Positions 1 to 9,658 of a stretch of DNA of 64,000 nt are shown piece by piece. The notes under the pieces are model-generated. The model was given only the letters and a program-made list of their open reading frames with translations, was not told where the DNA came from and did not search any database. Each line of letters opens with the position of its first letter. Position 1 is the stretch's first letter. The position numbers and the translations under genes are program-made. Origin of the DNA: Lactiplantibacillus pentosus (GTDB taxonomy: Bacteria; Bacillota; Bacilli; Lactobacillales; Lactobacillaceae); NCBI RefSeq assembly GCF_003641185.1, contig NZ_CP032757.1, forward strand, positions 1,488,001-1,552,000, read 5' to 3'.

Positions 1-440
1 GGTTGACGCGGCAACTGGGAGCCAACTGGATCGACGCCTCATTAGAAGCGTTGACTCAGCAACAATTACCGACCGTTTTAGCTGCAGCGACCACCATTTT
101 CGCGCAACTCACGGCACAGCGGTATAATAAGATTGACTTAGAGGGTGATGAAATGGTCGTCAAAACCAGTGACACGTCCTTCATGGTTGCTGCGTTGTCA
201 ACGGCCACTAAGGAACAGCTATATTTAGCGTTGCGACTGGCTTTGATTGACCATCTCGCAGAACAAGCTCAATTGCCGCTGATGATTGATGACGGCTTCG
301 TTAATTTCGATGATCAGCGCAAACGGGCGGCTTGGCAGACCTTGGCCACCGTCGCGCGCCAGCATCAAGTGTTATACTTTACTAATGAGACGGCGGCTTT
401 AACACAGCTGCCAACCGCGACCGTGCAGCAGTTAACCTAA
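1..440 (+). CDS. C-terminal end of a YhaN/SMC-like AAA ATPase (5' partial)
   Basis: The reading frame enters from the left edge and only about the last 145 residues are present. They carry the C-terminal half of an ABC/SMC-type ATPase: a signature-like segment LSTATKEQLYLALRLAL, then a Walker B-like LMIDDGFVNFD with a D-loop, then LYFTNE in the position of the switch strand. This is the pattern of Rad50/SbcC/YhaN relatives, which are large coiled-coil DNA-repair-type ATPases. The gene lies 10 bp upstream of yhaM, the same order as yhaN-yhaM in Bacilli, so co-transcription is likely. The exact role is unknown, and the N-terminal Walker A and coiled coil are outside the window. Confidence 0.8.
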   Translation, partial: LTRQLGANWIDASLEALTQQQLPTVLAAATTIFAQLTAQRYNKIDLEGDEMVVKTSDTSFMVAALSTATKEQLYLALRLALIDHLAEQAQLPLMIDDGFVNFDDQRKRAAWQTLATVARQHQVLYFTNETAALTQLPTATVQQLT

Positions 441-450
441 GGGGGACAAT

Positions 451-1431
451 ATGGCAAAAAAATTATTTGACTATCAATTGGATGAAACAGTGGACGGCTA
501 TTTTTTGCTCAAAGATTCGGAAGTACGCATTGCCAAGAATGGTAAAAAGTTTTTAGCCATTAATTTCCAAGATACCTCGGGTGAAATTTCCGGAAAATTC
601 TGGGATGCCAGTGATACCGACGTTGAGAATTTTCAAGCGGGGCGGATCGTGCACCTCAAAGGGAAACGCGAAAACTACCAGGGTAATCCACAAATTAAAA
701 TTCAACAGATGCGGCTGACCCATGCCGGCGAACCGCAAGAAGTGCAACAATTCGTCGAACATGCACCAATCAAAACGGACACGATGGCGGATGAAATCAA
801 CCAGTTCGTCTTTGGCATCACCGAGCCCAACTGGAATCGAATCGTGCGGCACATGTTGACTGAATTTCACGATAAATTCTTTAGTTATCCGGCAGCCAAG
901 AAGAACCACCACGCCTTTGCTGGTGGCTTGGCGTACCATACACTTTCAATTTTGAAGCTGGCGAAGGCCGTTGCCGACCAGTATCCACACGTTAACCGGG
1001 CTTTGCTATACGCGGGTGCGATTCTGCATGACATGGGTAAAACGATTGAAATGTCAGGCCCCGTTTCCACGACCTATACGCTGGCCGGCAACTTGGTTGG
1101 GCACATCGTGTTGATTGATGAACAAATCGTTGAGACGTGCCAGCAACTCAAAATTGATGAGCAATCAGAATCCGTACTGGTCTTACGCCACACGATTTTG
1201 GCCCATCACGGGTTATTGGAATACGGCTCACCCGTACGACCGCATATTATGGAAGCTGAAATCCTCCACGACTTAGACGAATTAGACGCCTCAATTCAAA
1301 TGATGCAAACGTCCATTGGCCACGCTGAACCGGGAACGTATACGGAACGCATCTTCGCAATGGATGGCCGTAATTTTTACCGGCCAACTGGCGACAAGAC
1401 TAAGGGCGATTTGTCGGAAGATAATGACTGA
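451..1431 (+). CDS. yhaM: 3'-5' exoribonuclease YhaM
   Basis: This 326-residue protein has the YhaM layout: an N-terminal OB-fold nucleic-acid binding domain (about residues 12-95) followed by an HD phosphohydrolase domain. Visible metal ligands are the early histidine in FAGGLAYHTLSI and the HD pair in AGAILHDMGKT (around residues 190-200), with further histidines in RHTILAHHGLLEYG. YhaM is a Mn-dependent 3'-5' exonuclease that trims RNA (and DNA) ends in the cytoplasm of Firmicutes. The ATG follows AAGGGGGAC in the gap after the upstream ATPase. Length is normal for the family (about 310-330). Confidence 0.93.
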   Translation: MAKKLFDYQLDETVDGYFLLKDSEVRIAKNGKKFLAINFQDTSGEISGKFWDASDTDVENFQAGRIVHLKGKRENYQGNPQIKIQQMRLTHAGEPQEVQQFVEHAPIKTDTMADEINQFVFGITEPNWNRIVRHMLTEFHDKFFSYPAAKKNHHAFAGGLAYHTLSILKLAKAVADQYPHVNRALLYAGAILHDMGKTIEMSGPVSTTYTLAGNLVGHIVLIDEQIVETCQQLKIDEQSESVLVLRHTILAHHGLLEYGSPVRPHIMEAEILHDLDELDASIQMMQTSIGHAEPGTYTERIFAMDGRNFYRPTGDKTKGDLSEDND

Positions 1432-1519
1432 TTTTAACGGTGACTGATTGAAAGACATCGATGACTTCAATCGGTTCAAGCCGGGCGAGTAACATATAAT
1501 TGATGGAAATTGAAAATAC

Positions 1520-1557
1520 GACGGCTTCACAGATTTGTAATCTTGTGGAGCCGTTTT
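1520..1557 (+). terminator. Rho-independent terminator of yhaM
   Basis: A hairpin with arms ACGGCTTCACAGAT and ATCTTGTGGAGCCGT is followed by TTTTT. It closes the yhaN-like/yhaM unit. Confidence 0.8.
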
Positions 1558-1908
1558 TGATATGAAATCACGATTATAAAAATTTTTATTGTAATTCCTA
1601 AGCTAACATGATAAGTTATTACGAGTTATTAGTTATGGGACTCAACGATTATCAGGCTATTTGGTTCGTGAAATGGTTGATTAATTGGTACGTTATGTGC
1701 AATTGGCAAGTTTACCAACTGATTAGTGTTTGCCAGCCATAGACGTTAGCCCAATTTGACCTGTCCATCAGGGGGACTTCATCGCGAGACTCAAGTACGG
1801 TCCGTGAAATGATGGGCTGTCGCAGTTAACAACTGGCAATCGCACACAGCGAGAATTGTGGACCTAACTAAATGATAATTGAAAACAAAATAAGGGGAAT
1901 TACGGGAA
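1558..1908. other. Intergenic gap with no supported gene
   Basis: The stretch is AT-rich at first and presumably holds the promoter of the next gene. A 44-codon frame at 1608-1742, rich in Trp and Tyr, has no ribosome site and is not called. No repeat, RNA motif or terminator was recognised. Confidence 0.5.
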
Positions 1909-3069
1909 ATGATGACTGAACACGAAGCCTATTTAACGACGTTTTACTGGCTGGCCGACAGCTGGGTGAACGATGATTATCTTGGCCTAGAAGATGAGTA
2001 TGACTTGGATGAAATGAATGAATCTGTCGAGGATCTGCTGAATCAGATGCAGGCGGGGGCGGTTGGCACTCCGAGTGAAGATGATGCCTATTGGGCCGAC
2101 TGGCAACGGGCGGTCACTGAAGTGCTCAAGCCGACGTCGGACGTTGAGAATACTTCAGTAACAACCGATGACGCATCAGAAGTCGTCTTGCCAACTTCGG
2201 TCCGTCCTGAACGCCAATTAGAAAATGTGCAAGCCTATGCGGCGATGAATGCCTTTTTGCAAAGACAAGCCAATGATGAGTACCTGCGTTTACTTGGGAC
2301 TCGCGCGGCTGTTCAGGTGACCGGCGCCGGGTGGCAGATTTGGCAACGACATCGTCAAAGCATGCATCCCGAGGGTGCGCCTCAGACCTTGACGATGCGT
2401 CAGTTACGGGCAGTCGTGTGGGTATTCATCTCGCGGTATAACTTGAAAGATGATCCGTTTGATATTTATTCTTTGCTAAACGCCTTAGAGTCGTGGCAGG
2501 TGTCGGGTGACGCTAAGTTGGATGCACAATGGCAACAAATCGTGGACGCTAGCGATGTTGATCCCCAGGCCATTACACTCGTGGAAGGACTCTCACTAGC
2601 CTTGCAATTGTTGGACCAAGCAGAATGGGATGGCGACCTGACAGCGAAGGTGACGCTGCAAAACAAGCTGACGCAGCGAACACTCGATGGCAAACTCAAC
2701 GAAGAGACTGAGCGAAATTGGGTCTATGCATGGCAACATTGGGATTTAGCACAACCGGCGAACACTGAACAATGGGCGCGGCATTTTGATGCTGAATTCA
2801 ATGATGAAGACGATGATGACGAGTCGCAAGAACAGCCAGCCTGGAAATTGGGCGCGAGCTACAGCACGGTTTTGATTGCGGTACGCTTAATCGCGTATGG
2901 CATGTTTCGGCCAGAGAGCGTTCCAGGCCTAGCCGCTGTTGGCATGTCCAATCAGGCGTTAGGTGCGATGGTCAGTGTTGGCATCGTCTTAGTGGCGTGG
3001 TTGATCACCGCGATTGTGATTACCATTGGAATCTGGGGCTGGCGGCAAATTCGCCGGTTGATTTTTTAG
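1909..3069 (+). CDS. Unknown acidic protein with C-terminal membrane segments
   Basis: No family was recognised for this 386-residue product. The first 300 residues look soluble and are rich in Trp, Gln and acidic residues; an acidic run EDDDDES occurs near residue 305. The last 70 residues contain two hydrophobic stretches (about 320-340 and 350-378) ending in a basic tail WRQIRRLIF, so the protein is probably anchored with its bulk in the cytoplasm. AAGGGGAA lies about 11 bases before ATGATG; the first ATG is used, and the second at 1912 is equally possible. It is monocistronic with a terminator just downstream. Function cannot be inferred from neighbours. Confidence 0.7.
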   Translation: MMTEHEAYLTTFYWLADSWVNDDYLGLEDEYDLDEMNESVEDLLNQMQAGAVGTPSEDDAYWADWQRAVTEVLKPTSDVENTSVTTDDASEVVLPTSVRPERQLENVQAYAAMNAFLQRQANDEYLRLLGTRAAVQVTGAGWQIWQRHRQSMHPEGAPQTLTMRQLRAVVWVFISRYNLKDDPFDIYSLLNALESWQVSGDAKLDAQWQQIVDASDVDPQAITLVEGLSLALQLLDQAEWDGDLTAKVTLQNKLTQRTLDGKLNEETERNWVYAWQHWDLAQPANTEQWARHFDAEFNDEDDDDESQEQPAWKLGASYSTVLIAVRLIAYGMFRPESVPGLAAVGMSNQALGAMVSVGIVLVAWLITAIVITIGIWGWRQIRRLIF

Positions 3070-3101
3070 CCTAGTTTTTATTAATGACTGATGTATATCG
3101 G

Positions 3102-3142
3102 TGACCGCGGACTCGGCAATTAGGCTGGGCTGCGGTCTTTTT
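3102..3142 (+). terminator. Terminator after the unknown membrane protein
   Basis: GACCGCGG pairs with the region ending CTGCGGTC across a loop of about 20 bases, followed by a run of T. Confidence 0.65.
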
Positions 3143-3285
3143 TAATTATTTTAAATGAGTCGGCGTTTTAGGGCCGGGCCGAAACGGGGACCAGGCGCGA
3201 TGGTCGCAATTACAACGCGATTTGATGACTGAGAACAGACAACGGTTATCCGTCGTGAGTGACGTGAACAAAATGTGCCCACTTA

Positions 3286-4269
3286 CTAGCTGTCGTTGGA
3301 GCGAGCGATCGTTTGTAGTTCCGAGATGAAATCCGGATCCAAATGCGCTGACTGCCGGTGATGGCCAGTCTGCGCAGGGGCGAGTGGCTGGTAAAGCGTG
3401 GTCACATCGGGGATGAGGGGCTGATTGTTAAACAATTGCTGACCGTGAATTTTGACGGTCGACTTGAGGGTGCCAATCGTCAAAACGGCAGCGGCCCCGG
3501 TATTCAGGTAGACGCCACTATTCAGACTCGTATAGCCGGCAGTCGGATGTCCGACTAATATCACGTGAGGGTTACGTTTCAGCGCCATAAGCGTGATTTC
3601 CGCGGCGCTGGCGGTCTGTTCGCCGACAATGACGGTAATGTGTTTAAAATAGAGCCGTTTAGGAGGTTGGAACGTCAGAGATTCTTGTCCTAAACTATCA
3701 GATAGGTGCCCGTGGTGCAGGGTTCGTGGAAAGGCTCGGCCGTGATTGTCGAGACCGGTGTAGAGCGTGCCATCGGGGATGATCGCGGCCAAACCGGCAA
3801 TCATCGGTTCTGCAAGGCCACCCGTATTGCTGGCAAAGTTCAAAATTAGTTGAGATGCGGGACTGGTTTGTTTTAGCAGGGCTTGTAGGCGTTGCCAATA
3901 TTGTTTTTGGATGGCTCGACGCTGACTAAAGAAGCCCGGCACGTTGATGAATTTCAATCGATGCTCCGTGACGAGACGCGGTAATTGATGGTGCTCGACC
4001 TGCTGGATGTTGCTAACAGCGAACGAATGCCGATTTGCGCGTTGAAGCAAGTGGCTCAATTGTGTGATCGAGGTAATTTGGCGTCCGTCGTCAGTTTGTG
4101 CGCGGATGGTTTGCCAACTCGCTCGGTCATTGATGATCCCCCGACGCGTCATCGCAGCGATTACGGGTCGGGCGTCAAAGTGGGGCGACAAGCGTTGACT
4201 GGTGGTTAGCATCATAACGCCCATACAAGCTAGTAGGGTCCCAATAACCCGGAAAAGTTTACGTTTCAT
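3286..4269 (-). CDS. Secreted S41-family (tail-specific/CtpA-like) peptidase
   Basis: This 327-residue protein starts with an uncleaved anchor or signal sequence (about residues 5-25, GTLLACMGVMMLTT). The C-terminal half is an S41 peptidase fold: LILNFASNTGG (the strand leading to the oxyanion region), GEQTASAAEITLMALK (Ser in TASAAE as likely nucleophile), GHPTAGYTS and the closing LIPDVTT. No PDZ domain is obvious between anchor and catalytic domain, unlike CtpA. It should act outside the membrane on surface proteins or peptides. It is transcribed alone, leftward, towards the unknown membrane protein. The gene name cannot be assigned. The ATG follows GAGGCGCC at a normal distance. Confidence 0.8.
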   Translation of the reverse strand: MKRKLFRVIGTLLACMGVMMLTTSQRLSPHFDARPVIAAMTRRGIINDRASWQTIRAQTDDGRQITSITQLSHLLQRANRHSFAVSNIQQVEHHQLPRLVTEHRLKFINVPGFFSQRRAIQKQYWQRLQALLKQTSPASQLILNFASNTGGLAEPMIAGLAAIIPDGTLYTGLDNHGRAFPRTLHHGHLSDSLGQESLTFQPPKRLYFKHITVIVGEQTASAAEITLMALKRNPHVILVGHPTAGYTSLNSGVYLNTGAAAVLTIGTLKSTVKIHGQQLFNNQPLIPDVTTLYQPLAPAQTGHHRQSAHLDPDFISELQTIARSNDS

Positions 4270-4637
4270 GTTTGGCGCCTCGTTTAGTCGGATAATTTAG
4301 TTGGCTGAAAGATTTGAACGGTGATGATGACCACCTGACCACTGATGAGAAAGGACGGGGCCTGGTTTGAAACACCACCACTTAAAGTGTTCTTTTGATC
4401 GAATTGAGGTCATTTAAAGTGTAAATCTGGTAACCGTGAGTTGCAATTAGAACGTCACGTTAGTTGAGCAGGTCTCTGCTTATTAAAATCAAAAACGAGT
4501 TATCCAGCAGTTGACTCCTAAATGCCGTGATAACTCGTTTTTAACTCATATTTAATTGATTTAAAATTCAGGTGATTATTTAAAGTTGTTACTCGTCCAA
4601 CCCACGACCATTAACTATATCAGAGCAACCGTAACGC
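4270..4637. other. Intergenic gap between S41 peptidase and hcrR
   Basis: The gap carries the 5' region of the S41 peptidase gene and the terminator of hcrR at 4491-4542. Two short similar segments, CACTTAAAGTGT near 4380 and CATTTAAAGTGT near 4410, are spaced about 30 bases apart and could be a regulator half-site pair for the peptidase gene; this is only a pattern. Nothing else was recognised. Confidence 0.45.
4491..4542 (-). terminator. Terminator of hcrR
   Basis: Perfect 14-bp arms AAAAACGAGTTATC and GATAACTCGTTTTT surround a 24-base loop. The A/T ends allow termination on either strand. Confidence 0.8.
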
Positions 4638-5585
4638 CTATGGAATCGTCGACGACTGCGCCAAGTCCGCTTCGAGTTGTGTTAAGAATATCGTGACCAA
4701 GTCTTTTTCCACCTTGTTGAGCTGGTGGCCTGATGGGTATGCGATAAAGTAATTCAGTGACAGCAAGTCTTGCGGTAGTGGCAGTATATTGTAACGTTCG
4801 GGGTCCGGACGGGTGTGCACGCTGTCTGGGAGAAATGTCACGCCCAGTCCAGCTGTGGCGAGCTTCGTGATGGTGGCCGTACTGGTGCTTTCAATGACGA
4901 TATTGGGCGACACGTTGTATTTTTGCAGCAAATAATCAACTTGGCGCCGAATTGAAGAACCGTGGGGCGAGAGCACAAGTGGGGCTTGTAGCAAGTCCTG
5001 GGTGGTGAGTGCACCGGGATTTAAATAGGCCTGATGCGGTTGATACCAAGTGACCGTGTTGGGAATAATGGCGTAATAGCCATCGCGGCCGCGGTCGAAG
5101 CTATCTAAACCGGGGGCGATCGTCTCTGGATTTTGGCCAATCAAAAAGTCGAGTTCACCCCGTAACACCCGTTGCTCGTTGCGGGCCAAAATATCCTCGG
5201 TTAATTCAATCTTCGTGGTGGGGTGCGCCTTCAGAAAAGCGGGTAAAAACAACGGCAGCAAGTAGTTGCCCAAACTAGGTAAGATGCCCAATCGTAGCAC
5301 GACTTGGTCTGCATGCGTATATTGGCGTAGTTGCTTGGTAAAAGCGGCCTTGTCATTTTCCAACGCCGTCAAATACTGGTAGTAGGTCCGACCGGCTGGC
5401 GTTAGTCGAAGTGGACTGACATCACGGTTGATGATTTTGACACCGAGTGTTTTTTCAACGTTTCGAATACTTTGAGTCAGATAAGGCTGAGAGATGTATA
5501 GGTCGCGGGCAGCCCGGGTAAAGTTGCCATGTTTTAAGAGGACGTCCAAAAAGCGGCGCATCTCGCTGGAGTCAGTTTTTGGCAA
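4638..5585 (-). CDS. hcrR: LysR-family regulator of the hydroxycinnamate reductase genes
   Basis: This LysR-type regulator has an N-terminal winged helix-turn-helix (MRRFLDVLLKHGNFTRAARDLYISQPYLTQSI..., about residues 8-65 of the chosen start) and a C-terminal periplasmic-binding-like effector domain. A TTG start at 5585 is chosen because GAAAGGAAGG lies 7 bases upstream. A longer frame from an ATG at 5627 would translate that ribosome site as FRKEG and looks artificial. It is transcribed away from hcrA with a palindromic site between them. In L. plantarum the gene in this position (HcrR) is associated with induction of hcrAB by hydroxycinnamic acids; assignment here rests on synteny and family. 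Confidence 0.85.
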   Translation of the reverse strand: MPKTDSSEMRRFLDVLLKHGNFTRAARDLYISQPYLTQSIRNVEKTLGVKIINRDVSPLRLTPAGRTYYQYLTALENDKAAFTKQLRQYTHADQVVLRLGILPSLGNYLLPLFLPAFLKAHPTTKIELTEDILARNEQRVLRGELDFLIGQNPETIAPGLDSFDRGRDGYYAIIPNTVTWYQPHQAYLNPGALTTQDLLQAPLVLSPHGSSIRRQVDYLLQKYNVSPNIVIESTSTATITKLATAGLGVTFLPDSVHTRPDPERYNILPLPQDLLSLNYFIAYPSGHQLNKVEKDLVTIFLTQLEADLAQSSTIP

Positions 5586-5715
5586 ATGGACACCTTCCTT
5601 TCGAAAAAATGAGGACGCCGATTGCAACCCGCACCGTCACTGGTGACCATTTTTTCAGGACGTGTGGCTGACTAAAAGGGGCGTCTAAGGTGTCTTAAGT
5701 TTACCGCGAATGTTG

Positions 5716-5737
5716 GTTATAGTAAATTTGTTATAAC
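5716..5737. promoter_or_regulatory. Probable LysR operator between hcrR and hcrA
   Basis: The palindrome GTTATA-N10-TATAAC contains the T-N11-A core typical of LysR-type binding sites. It sits 140 bases before hcrA and 130 before the hcrR start, in the divergent promoter region. Binding by HcrR is inferred. Confidence 0.6.
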
Positions 5738-5877
5738 GCGATAGATAAATAAATATTTCACAAGCGTGGCGCTTTCATTTAAACTAATCAGTATAAGCAA
5801 TCGGTCAGTCTCACCTGATTCGAGGCATTGACCGGATAAAATGCCACTTACAAGTTACGATGGAAGGAACTGATATT

Positions 5878-6492
5878 ATGAAGTTTGTCGGGATTATCGG
5901 CACTAATGCGACCCAATCAACGAACCGTCAGTTATTGCAATACATGCAACGTCATTTTGAACAACAAGCCACGATTGAAATTTGTGAAATAAAAGATTTA
6001 CCGGCGTTTAACGAACCGGATGACCGGACCGCGCCAAGCACTGTACAACAGCTTTCCGATAAGATCAACGCCGCGGATGGGGTGATTTTTGCGACCCCTG
6101 AATATGATCATTCGATTCCCGCCGTTTTGAAGAGTGCGATTGAATGGTTGTCATACACGACGCGACCCCTGATCAATAAGCCGGTCATGATCGTCGGTGC
6201 TTCGAATGGCTCACTAGGAACGTCACGCGCGCAGGCCCATTTGCGGCAAATCTTAGAAGCGCCTGAACTGAAGGCGTTGGTCATGCCGAACGTTGAATAC
6301 TTGCTCGGTCGGTCCTTGCAAGCCTTCGATGACCAAGGTAATTTGACGTATCCCGACAAAGTCCAAGAACTGGACAACGCGTTTGATGAGTTCGTAGACT
6401 TTGTCGATTTGACGACCAAGATTATGCCGTCCAGTCAATTTTTTGAAAAGAGTAAGCAATTTTCATGGAAACAAGTCACTGGGGAGGAATAG
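5878..6492 (+). CDS. hcrA: NADPH-dependent FMN reductase subunit of hydroxycinnamate reductase
   Basis: This 204-residue flavodoxin-like protein belongs to the NADPH-dependent FMN reductase family. It starts [20 protein letters not shown] (the phosphate-binding loop) and has [21 protein letters not shown] and [22 protein letters not shown], which are the family hallmarks around the flavin. The ATG at 5878 follows GGAAGGA by 8 bases; an in-frame ATG at 5860 overlaps that ribosome site and is rejected. It is the first gene of a two-gene operon, ending four bases before hcrB. In L. plantarum HcrA is needed with HcrB to reduce the side-chain double bond of p-coumaric, caffeic and ferulic acids. 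It probably supplies reduced flavin or electrons. Confidence 0.88.
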   Translation: MKFVGIIGTNATQSTNRQLLQYMQRHFEQQATIEICEIKDLPAFNEPDDRTAPSTVQQLSDKINAADGVIFATPEYDHSIPAVLKSAIEWLSYTTRPLINKPVMIVGASNGSLGTSRAQAHLRQILEAPELKALVMPNVEYLLGRSLQAFDDQGNLTYPDKVQELDNAFDEFVDFVDLTTKIMPSSQFFEKSKQFSWKQVTGEE

Positions 6493-6496
6493 CCAA

Positions 6497-8935
6497 ATGA
6501 AATTTGTTGGAATTGTGGGGACGAATGCCCGCCACTCATATAATCGGATGTTACTAGAATTCATGCAACGGCACTTTGCGGACCAAGCCGAAATTGAGAT
6601 TCTCGAACTGACGGACGTGCCGATGTTTGATGAGTCCAATGACCAAACGGATAGTGACGTCATTCAGCAGTTTGCAACTAAAATCGAAGCAGCGGATGGG
6701 GTGATCATTGCCTCTCCAGAACACAATCATTCGATTCCTTCCGCGCTTAAAAGCATTATTGAATGGTTATCGTTCAAAATTCATCCCTTTGACGGGCAAG
6801 CGGTGATGATTGTCGGCGCTTCCTATAGTGTTCAAGGTTCATCCCGTGCCCAGTTACATTTGCGCCAGGTACTTGATGCACCCGGCGTTAATGCCAGTGT
6901 CATGCCAGGTTCTGAATTTCTGTTAGGTCGCGCCCAAACCGCGTTTGATGACCAGGGCAATTTAAAGGTTCAAGGAACCATCGACTTCTTGGATAGCTGT
7001 TTTGCCAAGTTCCAAAAATTTGCGGAAATCGTGGCTGAAATGAACGCACCGGAAGCCCTGAGTTTTAATCCTGGGACGTATGAAGTGACCGCGACTGGCC
7101 ATAATGGCGAATTACCAATGCGGGTCACGTTGTCGGCAGACCGCATCGAAGACATCGAAATCGATACTAGTAGTGAAACTAAGGGGATCGCGGATGTCGC
7201 CTTCGAACGGATTCCTAAGGAAATTATCGACGGTCAAACGTTGGCAGTCGATGCAATCTCTGGCGCTTCGATTACTAGTCATGGGGTGATCGATGGGGTG
7301 GCTCGCGCCGTCAAAGAAGCGGGTGCTAATCCTGATGAATTGAAGAAGCGCCGCGCGACTAAAGCCGTAGCCAAGCCCAAAGTTACCGAAGTCACGACGG
7401 ATGTGGTCGTCGTTGGTGCGGGTGGCGCTGGTTTGACGGCCGCGGCCAAGGTCTTGCAAGCTGGTCATCAAGCATTAGTCTTGGAAAAGTTCCCAGCGGT
7501 TGGTGGTAACACCGTTCGAGCTGGTGGGCCAATGAATGCTGCTGACCCAGACTGGCAACGGCAATTTGCTGCTTTGCCAGGCGAAAAAAAGTCGCTACAA
7601 GAATTGACTGAATTGGATGAAGCCCAAATTGCGCCTGAATATCGGGCCGATTTCCGCACGCTTAAGCAACAAATCAAGACGTACTTAGCGGATAATGCCG
7701 ACCAGACGGGGACCTTGTTTGATTCCACACTGCTACACCGCATTCAGACTTACCTGGGTGGGAAGCGGACCGATTTGAATGGCCAACAAATTTATGGTCA
7801 GTATGATTTGGTCAAAGAATTGACTGATAATGCACTGGATTCGGTCAAATGGCTCAAGTCAATCGGCGTCAAATTTGATGAAACGCAGGTCACAATGCCG
7901 GTCGGTGCGATCTGGCGGCGTGGTCATAAACCGATGGGCGACCTCGGCTTTGCCTATATTCAAACCTTGAAAGATTTCGTTGAAAAACAAGGTGGGACGA
8001 TCATGACGGAAACGCCCGTTCAGAAACTGTTAGTGACGGATGGTCAAGTCCGCGGGGTCGTTGCGACCAATGCTGACCATGAACAGGTCATCGTGCATGC
8101 GGATGCGGTGATTCTCGCTTCAGGTGGTTTTGCGGCCAATACTAAAATGTTACAAAAGTACAATACCTACTGGACGGCCATCGACGATGATGTCAAAACG
8201 ACCAACTCACCAGCCATGACCGGTGACGGGATTCGTTTAGGGACGAGCGTTGGTGCGGACCTGGTCGGCATGGGCTTTTCACAAATGATGCCCGTTTCTG
8301 ACCCGAATACCGGTGAACTGTTCACCGGACTGCAAGTGCCACCGGCTAACTTTGTGATGGTCAATCAACAAGGTAAACGATTCGTGAATGAATACGGTAG
8401 TCGTGATGAATTGACGCAAGCCGCCATTGATAACGGGAGCTTGTTCTACTTGATTGCGGATGAGGCCATTAAGAAGACTGCTTACAACACGAGTCAGGCC
8501 AAGATTGACCAACAAGTTGCCGACGGGACGCTATTCCGGGCAAACACGTTGGCTGAACTAGCTGAACAGATTAAGGTCGACCCTGATGTGTTAACGAAGA
8601 CGATCAGCGATTACAACCATTATGTTGATACCGGTTCAGATCCAGAGTTCCACAAGACTGCTTTTGATTTGAAAGTGGAAGTTGCGCCATTCTATGCGAC
8701 CCCACGGAAGCCTGCGACGCATCATACGATGGGTGGCTTGAAGATTGATACCGGTGCACACGTTCTTGATCACCAAGGTCAACCAATCGATGGGCTATAC
8801 GCAGCCGGCGAAGTTGCCGGTGGGATTCACGCTGGTAACCGCTTGGGTGGTAATTCACTGAGCGATATCTTTACATTCGGTCGAATCGCGGCAGCAAATG
8901 CACTCGCTGACCACGAGACTGCAGTGACGGAATAG
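6497..8935 (+). CDS. hcrB: Hydroxycinnamate reductase flavoprotein (FMN reductase, FMN_bind and fumarate-reductase domains)
   Basis: The 812-residue product is a three-part fusion. Residues 1-190 repeat the HcrA-type NADPH:FMN reductase domain ([39 protein letters not shown]). Residues about 200-285 form an FMN_bind domain with [10 protein letters not shown], the signature for covalent FMN attachment to a Thr (around residue 260) by an ApbE flavin transferase. Residues about 303-812 are an FAD-binding fumarate-reductase fold ([40 protein letters not shown]). Electrons would pass NAD(P)H to FMN to covalent FMN to FAD and then to the cinnamate double bond. The ATG at 6497 is preceded by GGGGAGGAA. 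No ApbE gene is in the window. Confidence 0.9.
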   Translation: MKFVGIVGTNARHSYNRMLLEFMQRHFADQAEIEILELTDVPMFDESNDQTDSDVIQQFATKIEAADGVIIASPEHNHSIPSALKSIIEWLSFKIHPFDGQAVMIVGASYSVQGSSRAQLHLRQVLDAPGVNASVMPGSEFLLGRAQTAFDDQGNLKVQGTIDFLDSCFAKFQKFAEIVAEMNAPEALSFNPGTYEVTATGHNGELPMRVTLSADRIEDIEIDTSSETKGIADVAFERIPKEIIDGQTLAVDAISGASITSHGVIDGVARAVKEAGANPDELKKRRATKAVAKPKVTEVTTDVVVVGAGGAGLTAAAKVLQAGHQALVLEKFPAVGGNTVRAGGPMNAADPDWQRQFAALPGEKKSLQELTELDEAQIAPEYRADFRTLKQQIKTYLADNADQTGTLFDSTLLHRIQTYLGGKRTDLNGQQIYGQYDLVKELTDNALDSVKWLKSIGVKFDETQVTMPVGAIWRRGHKPMGDLGFAYIQTLKDFVEKQGGTIMTETPVQKLLVTDGQVRGVVATNADHEQVIVHADAVILASGGFAANTKMLQKYNTYWTAIDDDVKTTNSPAMTGDGIRLGTSVGADLVGMGFSQMMPVSDPNTGELFTGLQVPPANFVMVNQQGKRFVNEYGSRDELTQAAIDNGSLFYLIADEAIKKTAYNTSQAKIDQQVADGTLFRANTLAELAEQIKVDPDVLTKTISDYNHYVDTGSDPEFHKTAFDLKVEVAPFYATPRKPATHHTMGGLKIDTGAHVLDHQGQPIDGLYAAGEVAGGIHAGNRLGGNSLSDIFTFGRIAAANALADHETAVTE

Positions 8936-8977
8936 TTAAGTTTTACGGGTGCCTGCAACAACGGCCAGGCGTTAGTG

Positions 8978-8983
8978 TATAAT
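8978..8983 (+). promoter_or_regulatory. Possible -10 box for the 186-residue gene
   Basis: TATAAT lies 40 bases before the ATG, with TG three bases upstream of it. No good -35 is seen, so the call is tentative. Confidence 0.4.
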
Positions 8984-9022
8984 CGACCTAGAAGTACCGA
9001 ATTGAACGGGGGAGATTATCAC

Positions 9023-9583
9023 ATGCAAAAACCAATGCCAGTTGCGGTCACGAATATCGCCGGCAATATTACCCATCAGCCAGCCTACATGACGATCGTG
9101 TTAAATGACCATAAATATTCTACTGCGCGTAAGAAGACGCCTTTTATCCTCAAGGCGTTAAACGAAGGCGCGGCTGCACACGGGCGCTTGACGATCACGC
9201 CGAGTCGGCTGAGTTTGGCAGACGAACGTGGTCAGGTGTTTCAGACGCTTGCACCGACGTCAGCCGCGATTACGGACGTCCAACTAGGGCTATACCGGTC
9301 AATCGTGCGGCAGTTAGGCAATGGCGTGCGGATGAAAGCCCGTTATACATTGGCGGTGACGCTGATGACACCCAGCGCTAGCTATCAACTGTTAAACACT
9401 GATCTGGCAGTGATTGAACCATTGATTGCGTGGATTAAAGACTATCAACTCCACTTAACTGATCCGTTACAATTAGCCACCAGTGATTTAGACTGGCTGA
9501 ACTTGACGACCGCACAGTTTGAAGCCTTGACGAAGGGCACCAAGTACTTCACCTGGCAACAGACGATTGGCGCGCATTGGTAA
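9023..9583 (+). CDS. Unknown small cytoplasmic protein
   Basis: This is a 186-residue product without recognised domains, signal or membrane segments. It is basic in its first half (LNDHKYSTARKKTPFILKALNEG) and ends in a Trp/Thr-rich segment TKYFTWQQTIGAHW. The ATG at 9023 is chosen because GGGGGAG precedes it by 8 bases; a GTG at 8975 lies inside a TATAAT-like promoter element and is rejected. The gene is alone between hcrB and a strong terminator. Nothing links it to phenolic acid metabolism except position. Confidence 0.65.
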   Translation: MQKPMPVAVTNIAGNITHQPAYMTIVLNDHKYSTARKKTPFILKALNEGAAAHGRLTITPSRLSLADERGQVFQTLAPTSAAITDVQLGLYRSIVRQLGNGVRMKARYTLAVTLMTPSASYQLLNTDLAVIEPLIAWIKDYQLHLTDPLQLATSDLDWLNLTTAQFEALTKGTKYFTWQQTIGAHW

Positions 9584-9604
9584 ATCATCAAATGAACTGA
9601 AAAT

Positions 9605-9651
9605 AATGGCGCTTACTTGCAGATTGAATTGCAAATAAGCGCCATTTTTTT
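9605..9651 (+). terminator. Strong terminator after the 186-residue gene
   Basis: ATGGCGCTTACTTGCA pairs with TGCAAATAAGCGCCAT with one small mismatch region, followed by seven T. A frame starting inside this hairpin at 9617 is therefore unlikely to begin there. Confidence 0.85.
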
Positions 9652-9658
9652 GTTTAGA

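Noticed and set aside
1608..1742. 44-codon Trp/Tyr-rich frame after yhaM
   Set aside because: No ribosome site before the ATG and no recognised homology; could be chance in an AT-rich gap.
5760..5780. CcpA cre site before hcrA
   Set aside because: The TGAAAGCGCCACGC word on the minus strand matches only half of the cre consensus.
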